Shown here in pieces: positions 49,000-61,200 of a stretch of 64,000 nucleotides of DNA (position 1 is its first letter; each line of letters opens with the position of its first letter). Source of the DNA: Coffea arabica (Eukaryota > Streptophyta > Magnoliopsida > Gentianales > Rubiaceae); contig NC_092323.1 of assembly GCF_036785885.1 (NCBI RefSeq), positions 9,556,501-9,620,500 of the forward strand. The letters are read 5' to 3'. The notes under the pieces were generated by a model. The model made no database searches. It had not been told where the DNA came from and saw only the letters and a program-made list of their open reading frames with translations. Position numbers and translations under genes: made by a program.

Positions 49000-50069
49000 C
49001 ACTTGGGATCCTCAGTGACATGTTTTCTATGCCAATCCAATGCCACCTATAACATTGTGCCAAGTGTCATGTTATTATTTACACTTTAATTGTTTAATAA
49101 TTCAACTTGGTTTGGTTTAACACAAGTTTTCTTTACCTCTAAAACTTTGAACCAAACTTAACCAACCGGTCTAATTCATATACCAATACTTGTGTAAGGC
49201 AACCACTCAAGATCAGTTGCTTTGGGAAAAAGAAAAAGATAACCCTAAACAAAATTGCCTCCAAAGTGGTTAATTTTGGTTCAATTCCTGTGTCGATGAA
49301 TCCAATAACAATCCCTTCACCAGCAGTTTCAGATCCACCTTCTTTTGCCCATCCCAGTTTCTCTGATACTACATCTGAAAATTCATATCCAGTACCGTAG
49401 CACTTTATTGGCATTTGTGAAGTAACTCCAGATTTTCCATCTGGGTCATGCAACAGAAAACTTGTAGGTGCTCGCCATTTTGCTGCTTCTGCCATTACTC
49501 AGAGGGATATTTAATGCTTCCCAAGATTATGCTTCACCTTTTGATGGTGATGGTCATGGGACGTAACTGTTTCCTTCGCAATAGATAGTTTCCCAGAAAG
49601 CTAGGGATGCCATCTGGTTTGTTCTTTGCTCGAGAAAGCTAGGGATGGTAGGGCTTTAATTTGCGTACTTCCTGAATAGATCTTGTCAATTTGCTTCAAC
49701 AGTCGAACAGTTTTAGCTTATTAGGCAACGGTGCCATAAGCTTTCAGGGACTTTTTCTCTTTTTGACTTTGTTCAAAGCAATCAACGATGAAAAGGTTTG
49801 GACTTTGGAGGCAATTTTGTTTAGGGTTATCTTTTTCTTTTTTCCAAAGCAACTGATCTTCAGTGGTTGCCTTACAAAAGTATTGGTATATGAATTAGAG
49901 CGGTTGGTTAAGTTTGGTTCAAAATTTTAGAGGTAGAGAAAACTTGTGTTAAACCAAACCAAGTTGAATTATTAAAAAATTAAAGTGTAAATAATAACAG
50001 GACACTTGGCACAATGCTATAGGTGGCATTGGATTGGCATAGAAAACATGTCACTGAGGATCCCAAGTG
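49000..50069. mobile_element. Pack-MULE-like element, 1,070 bp, perfect 9-bp TSD
   Basis: The two ends are inverted repeats of about 270 bp (49000-49267 and about 49797-50069), starting CACTTGGGATCCTCAGTGAC and highly similar throughout. The flanks are a perfect 9-bp duplication CCAATAAAC (48991-48999 and 50070-50078), the hallmark of Mutator-superfamily insertion. The interior carries pieces of a subtilisin-like protease gene plus unidentified sequence (about 49566-49796) and has no transposase. Capture of host exons between MULE ends defines a Pack-MULE. The insertion lies about 940 bp upstream of the DUF630/DUF632 gene. Confidence 0.9.
49276..49565. pseudogene. Captured fragments of a subtilisin-like protease gene
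   Basis: Two neighbouring pieces face opposite ways. On the minus strand, about 49336-49276 reads GEGIVIGFIDTGI, the catalytic-Asp region of plant subtilases. On the plus strand, about 49337-49565 reads HPSFSDTTSENSYPVP, GICEVTPDFPSGSCNRKLVG and ARHFAAS, then after a one-base frame change FDGDGHGT, the catalytic-His region. A stop follows PVP. The order and wording match SBT2-type subtilases, in which these parts are continuous on one strand. The fragment is non-functional as protease and probably arose by capture plus internal inversion. Confidence 0.78.
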
Positions 50070-51010
50070 CCAATAAACAAACAAAATATACAGAGGATTG
50101 GAAGTCGGAACTGATGCCTTGCCAGCATCTACGTACGTGGTACGTACTCTTGGTTTGGTAAGTACATCTGTAAGCATCATATTGACCTCAATGTGAAACG
50201 TTTTTACCACATTAAACTGGTCATCATGTCCGTTTGCAAAACTCTAGTCACAAAAAGTACCCTCCCAACATCCCAAACCAGCAAAGCACGTCCGTATCTT
50301 GAATCCAGTTCAAATGTTCCCAGTCGCTCGGTAGAAGACGTGAAGCTCTGCACGTGAATCAGAGAAGAAGCGTTTGTCGTAAATAACGGATACAGCAGCT
50401 GGGCATTTTGGTCTCGAACATGCGATTATAAAAGGTCACTCATGGCACTCTGCCCAATGACCTCATTGTCCTCCCCTCTTACTTCCCCAAACTCTTCTTA
50501 CTCTCTAGCGTTTTGTGTTTTCACTTTTCATCCACCCCACAACCACAATCCATCCATTCAAGAATGAGAGAGGAGCGAAGGGAACAACAATAAAAGATAG
50601 AAAGGAAAGATTTTGGAGCTGATGATGCACAAAGTGTGATGCCATATGGAAATGCAATGGAAACTGAAAAGTGGTGGCGACTGGTGAAGTTTTTACCTTT
50701 CCTTTTTATAGTGAAAAAAAAAACTGGAAATTGAAGGGGTGGTTTTTGCCCAATGTTTCTATAGTCAAAAAGCCCGTCTTATGTTTATGATGCAAATTTC
50801 AGTACCCAAAGGCGTGCTTCTTTGTTCAGAGTACTAACATACACAAAAGCAGAAAGATTTGTGGTTTTGTCTTTTGTTTCTTTCTTGTCTGCATCTTTGA
50901 GATGAAATCTTAGAAGAGCGTAAAGCTTGGCAGGATCAGAAAGAGGAACGCTAGTGCGTGTTGTGTGTGTTTTCGTTGCATGAGAGTGTGAGTTTCGGAG
51001 AAATCAAGAG

Positions 51011-54000
51011 ATGGGGTGCTGTTACTCAAGGATAAAGCAAGAGGAAATGGTTTCAAGATGCAAGGCAAGAAAGAGGTACATGAAACAGTTGGTTAAAGCA
51101 AGGCAAGCTTTCTCAGCTGCTCACAGCATGTATCTAAGGTCTCTCAGAAACACTGGCTCGGCTCTGCTTCAATTTGCAACCAATGAGACAAACCTTCACT
51201 ACCAAAACCACCACCTTCCGCCGCCACTGCAGCCGCCTTTGCGGCCGCCTCAACTCCCAGCCACCCCACCACCTCCGCCGGTCCCAATGAGTCCTGTTTC
51301 TGACAGGTGGACAACCTCCACCACCACCACCCACACCACCTCTTCCGCCCTCCCACCACCCCCTCCCCCTCCTCCTCCTCCTCCGCCTCCGGCACCGGCT
51401 TCCTCCACCTGGGATTTCTGGGACCCTTTCATGCCTTCATCGTCCAGGTCAGGGACGGAGGAGGAGTGGGAGGAGACGACCGTTGCTTCTGAGGTTGCCG
51501 CGACCACAACGGTTGGGGCAGCCAGCGTGGCGGCCCCACCGTCTGTCATCAGCGGGTTTTCGAAGGACACTGCCGCCACGTCGATTACAAGTGAGTTGGC
51601 TATGGTGGTCTCCACCAAGGGGAAAGACCTGGTTGAGATCATCAAAGAACTTGATGACTATTTTCTGAAAGCAGCTAATGCCGGCGGGCCGCTCTCATTG
51701 CTCTTGGAAGTCCCCACTTGTACCTTTTCCGACCTAAGATCCTCAGGTAATCTTAACGCCAGATTCAGATGCATGATGAAGCCATCCATATCTTGTCGTA
51801 TTATTTGTAATTTAAGGAAAAAAAAAAAAAAGAGAAGAGGAAATGTTCTTGTGAATAGCCCATATCTTGTCCATCCTGATATTTTGTATTTTGTGGCTTT
51901 ATTTGCAATTATAAGCAATTTATGAGTTGAGTATTGACTGTATGCGGCAAATTGAAGCAAAATTTCATTTGGGCTTTTAGTTACTTTTAATTAATTGTGA
52001 AAATTGGAGTGCAAGATTTAATGTTGTTGCGAAAATGGGATGCAGGTAGAGTTTATGGGAGTGGGAGGAATCTGAATCCATTGTTGTGGACGTGGAATTC
52101 GAGTCCGAAATGGAATGGTGGATTTGGGAAATGCATTGAGGACTCAATTGGGAATGTGAATGTTGGTGGTGGTGTAGGTGTAGGTGTAGGTGTTTCCACC
52201 ACAGCTACTAGTCATTGCTCAACTGTGGAGAGGTTGTACGCTTGGGAGAAGAAACTGTACCAGGAGGTCAAGGTACCTACTACCATCACCAAAATTTCAG
52301 ACTTTGCTTCCGTTTATTGTGCATATATTGATGTGGGACCACTGGACCCTGAATCTAGTGCAATTTTTTCATTTAGGACCCACAGATCGTTAATTTGCTA
52401 TTTTTTTTTCTTTCTTTTTTTGGTTTTTGGTTGGGTTCTTGGGATTGCTTTGGATGATCATAGAATGCTGAGAGTTTGAAGTTAGAACATGAGAGAAAGG
52501 CAGCCCAGCTGCGGAAGCTAGAGGTGAAGAGGGCTGATTATGTGAAGACTGAGAAAGCCAAGAAAGAAGTGGAGAAATTGGAATCAAGGATGATGGTTGC
52601 TTCACAGGCAATCGAAACCACGTCTGCTGAAATAATTAAGTTGCGGGAGTCAGAACTCTATCCACAGCTCGTTGATCTTGTAAAAGGGTTAGTCCTCTCC
52701 CTCCCTCCCTTAACATTTTTTGTTATTCGTCTTCTCTTTCTTCTGTTTAAAGCTTTTTCCTACGTGTGGACTGTAATTTAAATAAGTTAAATTAGGTGGT
52801 GGGAATGGACTAATGGAGCGTTAGTTAGTTCTCCTGTAATTCCTTCCTACATAGGAGTGAGTTTTAGTACCCTTTTAAGGTCTCTTTGACCACTTGGAAG
52901 ACCAAGACAAAGAGGTCAGAGGTCAAAGGTCAAGTTGAATTAGTACATTGTGTCGTGACATTATTATTATTAAAACTTCATCCGTATCCAATTGAATTCT
53001 ATCCGTGCATGTTACTTTTACTTTTTTGAGGTTATTTGACTACTTTTAGTGATTGGTCCCTGTCTTTTTAATGCCCTTTCCTCGGATACTTGACAATCAC
53101 ATTTCACACAACACAGTATAAAAGTACGTTTGTATAATGACAATGTAGGGTACATGTCCAACAGTCCAAGAAGCCCTAATAAGTAAACTACGTCCTTATT
53201 TCATTTATCTAGATGCTTCGCCAGAATCATTATCTTCTTGCATTCACCAATAACAAGCCTCACAAATCTTCATCTGGGTAGGATGAAGAAGCACCAAGAG
53301 GCTGGAGATGTTGATGACTTTGGAGTAAAAAAAGAAACTAAGTCAATCTGTTTATATGAGTTAAGCATAGTCGCCAGCCAGTCAAGGTCTGGAAATGAGA
53401 ATCTGCAAGGACTACAAGACCACTAAATGGATCTTGATTTTATGCCGTTGTGTCAAACATTCAGAGTAGCCACTAAATGAAGTCAAAATTGTCAATTTTG
53501 CATATTTTCTTGGAATGAATTATCTTCTATTCTTTTCCACGAGTTTCATCCGTCTCCTGCCTAGCTTGACTTTGCCATGCAAAGGCTATTCCTCTTGTTA
53601 TAAGAATTTGCCTAATTCTTCCCAAATCTTGTAAACCTGACTTTTTTTATTATTAACTCTTTTTCCCTGCAATTCATTGGTTATGCATATTTCCTAATCC
53701 TTGGTTTAGACGAGTTCAACATAAATGAGTGAGAAGTTATGTTGGAAGTTAATTGCAAACTGGGTATACCAATCAATGGAATCTTATGCGTGCAGCCTGA
53801 CAAATTACTGATGTACTTCACTTTTCCTGGTTTACAGATTGATGGGCATGTGGAGAAGCATGTATGAGTGTCACCAAGTACAAACTCACATAGTTCAGCA
53901 GCTGAAGTATGTCAACGCCATTCCATCTACAAACCCAACCTCTGAAATTCACCGGCAGTCAACTCTCCAACTTGAGCTTGAAGCACAACAGTGGCACATC

Positions 54001-54627
54001 TCCTTCTGCAACCTTGTTAGGGCCCAAAGGGATTACATTCAGTCCCTAACTGGCTGGCTCAGGCTTAGCTTGTTCCAACTCGGCAACAAACCAGCAGTCA
54101 GAACTGGACTGGATTCTGCAATTTACTCCTTTTGTGAAGAGTGGCAGCATACTGTCAACAATGCTCCAGACAAAGTAGCATCTGAAGGAGTCAAGGGCTT
54201 CTTAACAGTGATCCGTGCTGTTGTTGTACAGCAAACAGAAGAACAAAAACAGAAGAAGAAGTCAGATTCAGTATTTAAAGAGCTTGAGAAGAAGGCAATT
54301 GAGCTAAGATCACTTGAGTCTAAGTATGGTCCATATTATATGGCCGACAACTACAGCAGTACCAGAAGCAAGGATCCAGTAGGGGAGAAGCGAGCAAAAG
54401 TGGAGAATTTGAGAGTAAGAGCTGAGGATGAGAAGGCCAAGTATGAGAAGTCAGTTAGTGTAACGAGGGCAATGACACTGAACAACCTGCAAATGGGGTT
54501 GCCGCATGTCTTTCAGTCAGTGACCGGTTTTGCCAATGTCTGCACACATGCATTTGAGTCTGTCTATAACCAGGCTAGAGGTACTGATGAGATGCAGATG
54601 CATGATGTGAAGCGACTTTTGCCTTGA
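51011..54627 (+). CDS. DUF630/DUF632 protein (NRG2/REL2-like), N-myristoylated type
   Basis: Four exons, 51011-51746, 52046-52272, 52464-52687 and 53838-54627, give 658 residues. The start MGCCYSRIKQEEMVSRCKAR carries a Gly2/Cys pattern for N-myristoylation and palmitoylation and is the DUF630 domain (about 1-60). A low-complexity proline-rich region (runs of P near 80-135) and a serine/alanine-rich part follow. The DUF632 region begins near DLVEIIKELDDYFLKAANAG and continues through STVERLYAWEKKLYQEVK, KLEHERKAAQLRKLEVKRAD, LMGMWRSMYECHQVQ and LRLSLFQLGNKP, ending in a coiled-coil-like stretch (KSDSVFKELEKKAIELRSLE). Relatives include Arabidopsis NRG2 (nitrate regulation) and rice REL2 (leaf shape). 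Which role applies here is unknown. The gene is intact. Confidence 0.93.
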
Positions 54628-55504
54628 GAGAATAGGCTGCTCAACTCCTATATGGTTGGCCAGAGAAAGTGTGTACTTAGTTTTGCCTGTGTATACTTTG
54701 TTTTGACTGAAGAAAAAGGGTCAATTCTGATGCAGAATATTGACAAGATTATATCCTTGAAATTCGGTGAAATACAGTTCTGACTGTAAGCCATAAGAAA
54801 GGTCTCTGTCATGCAAGGCATCTTCCGTATGGAGGTAGCAAGATATTACTCGTGATTAAATGCATACTTCTGACAGAACGGTGGAAAACATTCAGCAGTA
54901 GAGGATCCTAAGTCTGTTTAAATTTTGATTTAGGTATTAGAGTTGTTTGTTTAAACAAGTATTAGTGTCCATATAAATTCCTTCTGTTTGTTCACTCTGT
55001 AGGATCTTTATCCAATTTTGCGTAGCCGCATCAGGTTTCTTTACGTCTGTCAGCTACTCATCATTCTTTTCTTGTCCTTTCTCTCCCTTTTTTGGTTCCT
55101 AGTTTATGTCAATTATTTCCCTGGTTTGAGTGTGGAGGCAAATTTGGAGCAGAAATTTTGCACTAGAGAATCTCCCCAATATTGGTGGAGGCAGATTACT
55201 TAGCGAACGAATTGAACACATCATAAAGGGTGCCAAGTATAAACCATATATGGAAAAGCCAGCAAAAGACCTAACATTCCAACATATATGCAACACAGAT
55301 GACAGTCTCAGAAGTTTACTCCATTCTCTATTGATCCTTTCATCTATAAGACGGAAGATATCATAGAGAAGGAGAGAGACCAACGGTCTAGATAAACAAT
55401 TACTGCGGGACAAAAAGACAGCATCCTAGAAGTGTACAAGTTCTGTTCCTCTTCTACTCTCCAAAAGGGGGAACAATAAGGTACTTACTAATACAATCGC
55501 TCCA
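54628..55504. other. Convergent intergenic region
   Basis: 3' UTRs of the DUF632 gene and the minus-strand MYB/SANT-like gene. The open frames in this region overlap on both strands and show no family, so no gene is called. Confidence 0.55.
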
Positions 55505-56597
55505 TCATGCAACCTGTGGATTAGTTGGGCCTAAGCATTTGGCAGACAACCACGTCAACCGCTTGTCAATTTTGAGAGATAAAAATGTCTCCCTTGCAAT
55601 GCGGTTGTTGAAGAGGTCCAATGCCGCATAATAAATTTGGTCACTTACGCCTTGCAGTTCATCCAATGCTCTCACACAATCTGTTATTGAATACCTGTCA
55701 TTAAATTTCTTAATAGCCGCAGCCCTGAGTTTTGAAGCAGCAGCCATCTCCATTATGGCTCCTGCAATGACCCCATCAATACCTTTACGCCCCCTTTTCT
55801 GCCCAATAACTCTAGAACCCACAGTTGATTGAAGATTCTCGCGATCATCAGCTGTTTCAGAGCCTTGCTCAGATTCTGAGTTAGATACGTCTTCCTGGTA
55901 CACATTCAAAGCTTGTGGATCCGAAGTTGACAGAGTTCCTCCGTGCTCATAGGATCCATTTGACCTATTATATTTCCCCCTTGTCCCAGGTAATGAGAAA
56001 ATGGTGCACAGTTGCTTGTACATTGGACATCCACTACTCCTTACGGGTTCAGAATCAGGATGTTCCTGTTAAATGTACATGACGAGTGATAGGTGGTCAA
56101 TAACTAATTAAAGAATTCAAACTGCTTTTGATAAATGAATCAGATTCCTGTTTAGACATCAAGGAATGAACTTCCCAAGCTAAAACAGGTCATAACTTGT
56201 CTAATTAGTCATGACAATAGAAACAGGAATTGCAAACCTTGATATATGCATCCCATACTTCATCAGTAGCCATGACAACACCAGTGGCTGGATCCCATTT
56301 AAAATCACCGTGATCAAGCAGGGACTTCACAATTACATATTGCTTTCTTAAGGCAGCATAACGGCTTTTCAATTGCTCATTGTCCCAAGCAAGGCCCGTT
56401 TTTTCACGGAAATCCTCACAGACACACTCCCATGCTTTCTTGTCAAAAGATTTATTGCGTTTATTCCCTTGGCGAACCTGCTCTACCAGCAAGTCCACTA
56501 ATATTCTGGTCAGCGCTGATGTCCACTTAGCCCTTGAGGGTGATTCTGACTGCTGTACAGGAGGTAGTCTCCTTGAACGAGTAGACCGGCTTGCCAT
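55505..56597 (-). CDS. MYB/SANT-like DNA-binding protein (LIMYB type)
   Basis: Two exons, 56597-56238 and 56065-55505, encode 306 residues. The N-terminal domain (about 25-115) includes SPSRAKWTSALTRILVDLLV, FDKKAWECVCEDFREKTGL, NEQLKSRYAALRKQYVIVKS and FKWDPATGVVMATDEVWDAY. This is the Myb/SANT-like domain found in plant L10-interacting MYB proteins and harbinger-derived relatives. The C-terminal half has an acidic/serine region, the basic QKRGRKGIDGVIAGAI and a helix-rich end (YSITDCVRALDELQGVSDQI). LIMYB represses translation-related genes in immune signalling, but many family members are uncharacterised. The ATG at 56597 follows CTGGCAG, which could be an acceptor of a 5' UTR intron. An in-frame ATG at 56615 would add six residues. 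Confidence 0.85.
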
Positions 56598-57711
56598 CTG
56601 CCAGATCAACACCATGCCGTCAAGTGACAGTTCAGCATATACCTAATAATGCTTCAAAAGGACAAACTACAACACATGATATGGGGAAAAAAAATCCAGA
56701 AAAAGAAAAGGCTAACTGCTGAAGCTCTATTTCTTTCATTTGTCTGGTCTGTTTTCCTTTCATTTTTGGAATTTAACTCAAAAAAGCTTGCGAAGGCATT
56801 ATTAAAAGATAGCCAACCTTTATAAAGTTCTTTCAACACCAATTTACTATCACAGGATCACACACAAGTTCAGAAGCGCTTAAACACCACGACTTTGCAG
56901 GCCTTGCTTTTGAGGTACGTGACATTTGTTAAGCATGTCAAGAAGTAGCATTTTAATCAAATAGATGTGGAAGTCAAGGCAAAGAAGCATCAAAATTTGA
57001 TGCTATTAAGGAACATCCAACAAGCAGCATCATGCATTTTCTGCTAGCAACACTTAACCACTAATCAAATTGTATATTACAACAATAATATCAACAAAAT
57101 GGTATGTTATATTAGTACTTCTATTTCAGTTACTCCAAATTTTCTTGGTTTCTTGTAAGAATAAGTTTCTTCTATCCTAATGATCAACTATAACCAACTC
57201 CAAATTGCAAAATAACAAGGCAAAAAGAAAAGGAAAATAAAAGGATGAAAAAAAAAGGGCCGATTGGAGGACAGCTTAATCCAGCCACCGTGCCCTTATT
57301 TTATGATTGGGGAGTAATGGCGGAGCATACCCAGCGGAAAAAAAAGGTCTTGATGGAGACTTGGATGGATTGATCAATTCAGTATGTTTGCTCGTTGACG
57401 ATGGTGTTGGAGGGCGAGAGTAGGGGTGGCGCCGCCGATGGACAGACTGAACCCTGAAGGCAGAGAATAAGAGTTGCCCGACACCAGTACAAGTGTCTTC
57501 CGATACACCCAGCTAAGTTTGTACCTGAGAGAATAATGTAATTATAAATTCCATATATTTTGAGTTTTCAAAAGGATAAGAAAATTATTATATAAACAAA
57601 AGAGAACCTAATTTGAAAATAATTTATGTGAGAAAAAAATAAACTCAATTCCTGAAATTCTACAGGCCTTGTGATTGAAACAGTAGCATAAGAAGACACT
57701 AAATTTGGATT
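56598..57711. other. 5' flank of the MYB/SANT-like gene
   Basis: AT-rich sequence with a more GC-rich patch at about 57300-57500 (minus strand). The patch may be a non-coding first exon: a minus-strand CCGCTGG/GTATGC donor near 57330 could splice to the TGGCAG acceptor just before 56597. That is inference only. No other gene is seen. Confidence 0.4.
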
Positions 57712-57838
57712 TGTTTGGATAAAGTATTATTTGAAATAATTTTTGTAATAATTTTTGTAATGTGAGATAAAAAAACATGTTAAAAATGTGATTATAATAT
57801 AAGCAAAATATTATTTGAAAAAATGAGATATCCAAACC
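57712..57838. mobile_element. MITE (GTTTGGATA family)
   Basis: About 127 bp with GTTTGGATA at the left and TATCCAAAC at the right. The interior shares ATTATTTGAAATAATT, AAAAATGTGATT and ATATAAGC with the element at 12297-12440 read on the opposite strand. Confidence 0.65.
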
Positions 57839-57882
57839 GTTAACCAAGTGCTTCATCACGGAGGAATTAAGAGCGGCGTGAG

Positions 57883-57914
57883 GGGGGGGGGGGGGGAGGA
57901 GGTTTTTTTTTTTT
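57883..57914. repeat. Poly(G) tract of 14 followed by poly(T)
   Basis: A 14-base G run (57883-57896) followed by GGAGG-like sequence and a 12-base T run. Such runs are rare in AT-rich plant DNA and are prone to length error. Confidence 0.8.
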
Positions 57915-58239
57915 GGCGTAACCTACTAGAGGAAATAATCAAAATTCGTATTTTGAGCAAAAATTGCTATTTTCAGGATGAAGAAAATAGGTAGCAGGAC
58001 GCATAATTCCGCGTAGTCGAAGGTTGCCTCTACAATTACAAACCATGTAGCAATTTTTTCAGCTACATATGACCAAAATCTGGGTGAGCTAAAGAATGCA
58101 CAAAATGATGACCCCCCTGAATTGCCGGACAAAACAAGGCTTCACAATGAAACTATTACATCTTGATACTAGAATTTACATAATTTACAAAAAGAACGCC
58201 GTGTTGAGGCGGAGAGATTCACCGGTTGCTTGACAAAGT

Positions 58240-61200
58240 TTACCAATCTTCTATTTCATCCTCACTTGTCATCTCACTTTTATCATCCAAAATAAGTCCA
58301 TCCAAGTCATCAGCCATGTGTTCTGGGGATGCTTCGTGAGCTTCAAAATCTTCAGATGCTTTATTTCCTATCCGCTTAAGGGCAGGTTTAATCTCCGTAG
58401 CAACAACTGACAGATCATACAAGTTTAGCCCATTATTAGCATCACGTTGCTGGCTTACCATTTGACGCTGCAAACACATCAAAGGGCGCAGATGCATTAC
58501 TATTAGGAGGCGAAAAGTGACAAAATGGGCAGAAGCTCACCGAGTACACAGACAAATTGAAGTAAAGGGTAAGAATTGACAATCGTTGGATGGCACATTT
58601 ACTCCAAAAGGACAATTTAGACACATGATAAAGAAAACCCACATTAGTATACGAATTGAGCTTACACTTGACGGACATCTGCTGCTATCACCCCCCAACA
58701 ACAAAAAAAAAAGAAGATCGTACTCCCAGTAAAGCTTTGTGGGCAAAGAACAAGTGACCACAGACAACTATGTAGTACAATTCGAACCAAAAAGGTTTTC
58801 TCGAGAAGCAACAACCTCTTGCAATTTGCAAAGCAATTCTTCTCTTTCAAGAATCAACAAGACTCCGAGTTGTGATGTGATTTAAACTATTAAATTTCAG
58901 CTTTGGAGATAAATTATTGGAGTTCAGATGCAATAACAAATTAGGCAAGATATACAGCCTTACGATGTTCGTGATAAAAACACCTGCATAGACACGTGTC
59001 CCTGCATTTGTCTAACCTTATAGTGCCACAAAGATTGCTCGACCTGCCAAAGCTTTGGACGGCGAATAGCATGCCACCTATATGGTTAATGAAACATATG
59101 AGAGTTCTAGGAAATAGCACGTTAATGAATTATATGAGAGTTCGAGAAATGATAATAGTCAAAAGGAAAAGCAATCTTGTTAGACACGATACCTAGTGGG
59201 AGCCAGATGGGAATTCCCAAACAGCACGCCTCGCACAGCAACTGAAGCAGCAGCTGACTGAACAACATTCTCAGCCTCAAAGTTTCTAGCCATCCTTCCA
59301 TTGACTGAAGCTAGCAACACGTCTGAATCACTCAGATATGATGCCACAACCCAGGCATCATCTATAGCCTCGTCATTTACAAAATCTAGAACTGCAAGAA
59401 AATAGACAAACACGGAGGCCCAAATATGCACAATCAGACTTTTTCTAGCAAACAGAATGAGTAAAAGAAGTTCCAATAACTGAATGTCCTCAAATATTTT
59501 GCACGTTTTTATAGAGATGATAATCGTAGATTCTAGTAAAACATCTATTTCATGAAAAAAAAAAAACATCCTGCTACATATCAATGTTACCATTTTCATG
59601 TAGAAAATCAGCAATTGGACGACTTTGGCTATGTGCTTGACGAAGGATAGATTCTGGAGAATCCATTTTCAGAGGCAACCTTACAAATTTCTCCTTCAAA
59701 TTAGTCGTATCTCTATCTAGAAAAAATAAGAAATGAGTCATATCAGAGGCTACAATTTCAATTCAATTCAACAAAGAAATAGAGATTCCTTCATGCAGTC
59801 TTTCCCATGCAACAGCAATAGAAGAACCTGGAATGAAGTGTTTGTAGCAACCCATAAGCGCCTCAAAGAAAGGTATTACTCATAAATGAACAGCTAATTA
59901 GCATGGAAATCCAATAAAACAGAGAGAAAGTATTTACATAGTGTATTTGTTGAGCATCTGTCTGAGACAGAAAATTATCCATTAGAAGAATATTTCAGAA
60001 TCTCATGAAACTTGTCCTTTTAACAGAAACAACAACATGCAAAAAGCATACTATGCTCCAAAGAAGTTTTCAAGCACACATTTCAGAGGAAAAAAAAAAT
60101 TAAGGCATAGAATGCAAGTCAAAATGATAACCAACATAAAGATGACAATTATGTAATCATGCAAAACTGGTAAAGAATCACATTACTTTAACATGATTGA
60201 AAAGATACAAATGTTTGGTAATAAGAGCTGATAAAATTAATTTACCCAACACCATGGAGGGTTCACTCTCTCTTTTGTTGTGCAAAAATTTCCCCAGTGC
60301 ATGAAACAGAGAAAGCGTGTCATCTCTGCCAAATGACAATGAAGGCTCGATGTATAAATCTGTCAGACCATCTGTTCTTTCTCTTAAAGAAGGGGTAGAA
60401 CCATCTGACAAACATAAAGAAGGTAGTTGATGTGGTTTCAGGCAGAAATACTGTAAGGATGTAATCGCATGTCTGATGTCACCTCCACTAGCTTTTGCTA
60501 GCAGCTCAATTTGTTCAGCACTCAATTCACATTCTTCTTCTTTGCATATTCTTGAAAGAGTTTTCTTCAGGGAATTAACAGTTATAGGGTTGAAAGACAC
60601 CTGAAGTATTTATAGAGATAGATCAGGGTAAACATATAATCGAGCACTGAATTCCATAGCAGATGGATTATAAAAGGCAACCTTACAAGCCCCAGCTTCC
60701 TGAAGAGATACATGGAGATCCTCCCAGTAGCGCATGCTATTGTCAGTGGAGTCAGCTTTGACATAATTGGTCATCAATATGACTGTTGGAACACATACTG
60801 ATTGCACAAGAAGATGCAGGCACCTATGAAGTCTTCCATAAGAAACTTTTCCATTTACCACTGGAAGATCATCGATTAAGAGTACAACTCGAGATCTTGG
60901 GCCCACAGTTGAAGAAATGAATCCATATTTCCCTATCCTTTCGACAAAACTTTCAAACTCTTCCAATTTTGAAGTGTACCTTAATCCTAGTCCAAAATTA
61001 GTGAAAGGAAAGTCATCCTGTTTATTAGAACAAGAAAATAATAATATTAAAAGCTCATGTTCATAATAGAAAAAAAATTGCCTTCACTGATGTCATTGAT
61101 TAAGCAACTCCTTCAGAAACTAATTCCCAATCCCCAGGAAGAGATGCACAACAGCAAATTGTAGCCAATGAGTGAAATCTCTATTCCAAGTCCTATAATT

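Noticed and set aside
49139-49495. Minus-strand frame of 118 codons as a gene
   Set aside because: It runs through the left end of the Pack-MULE and a captured, rearranged subtilase piece. Much of it is the complement of the plus-strand fragment.
51134-51645. Minus-strand open frames within the DUF630/DUF632 first exon
   Set aside because: They arise opposite the proline-rich GC-rich region (poly-glycine and poly-tryptophan shadows) and have no family or splice support.
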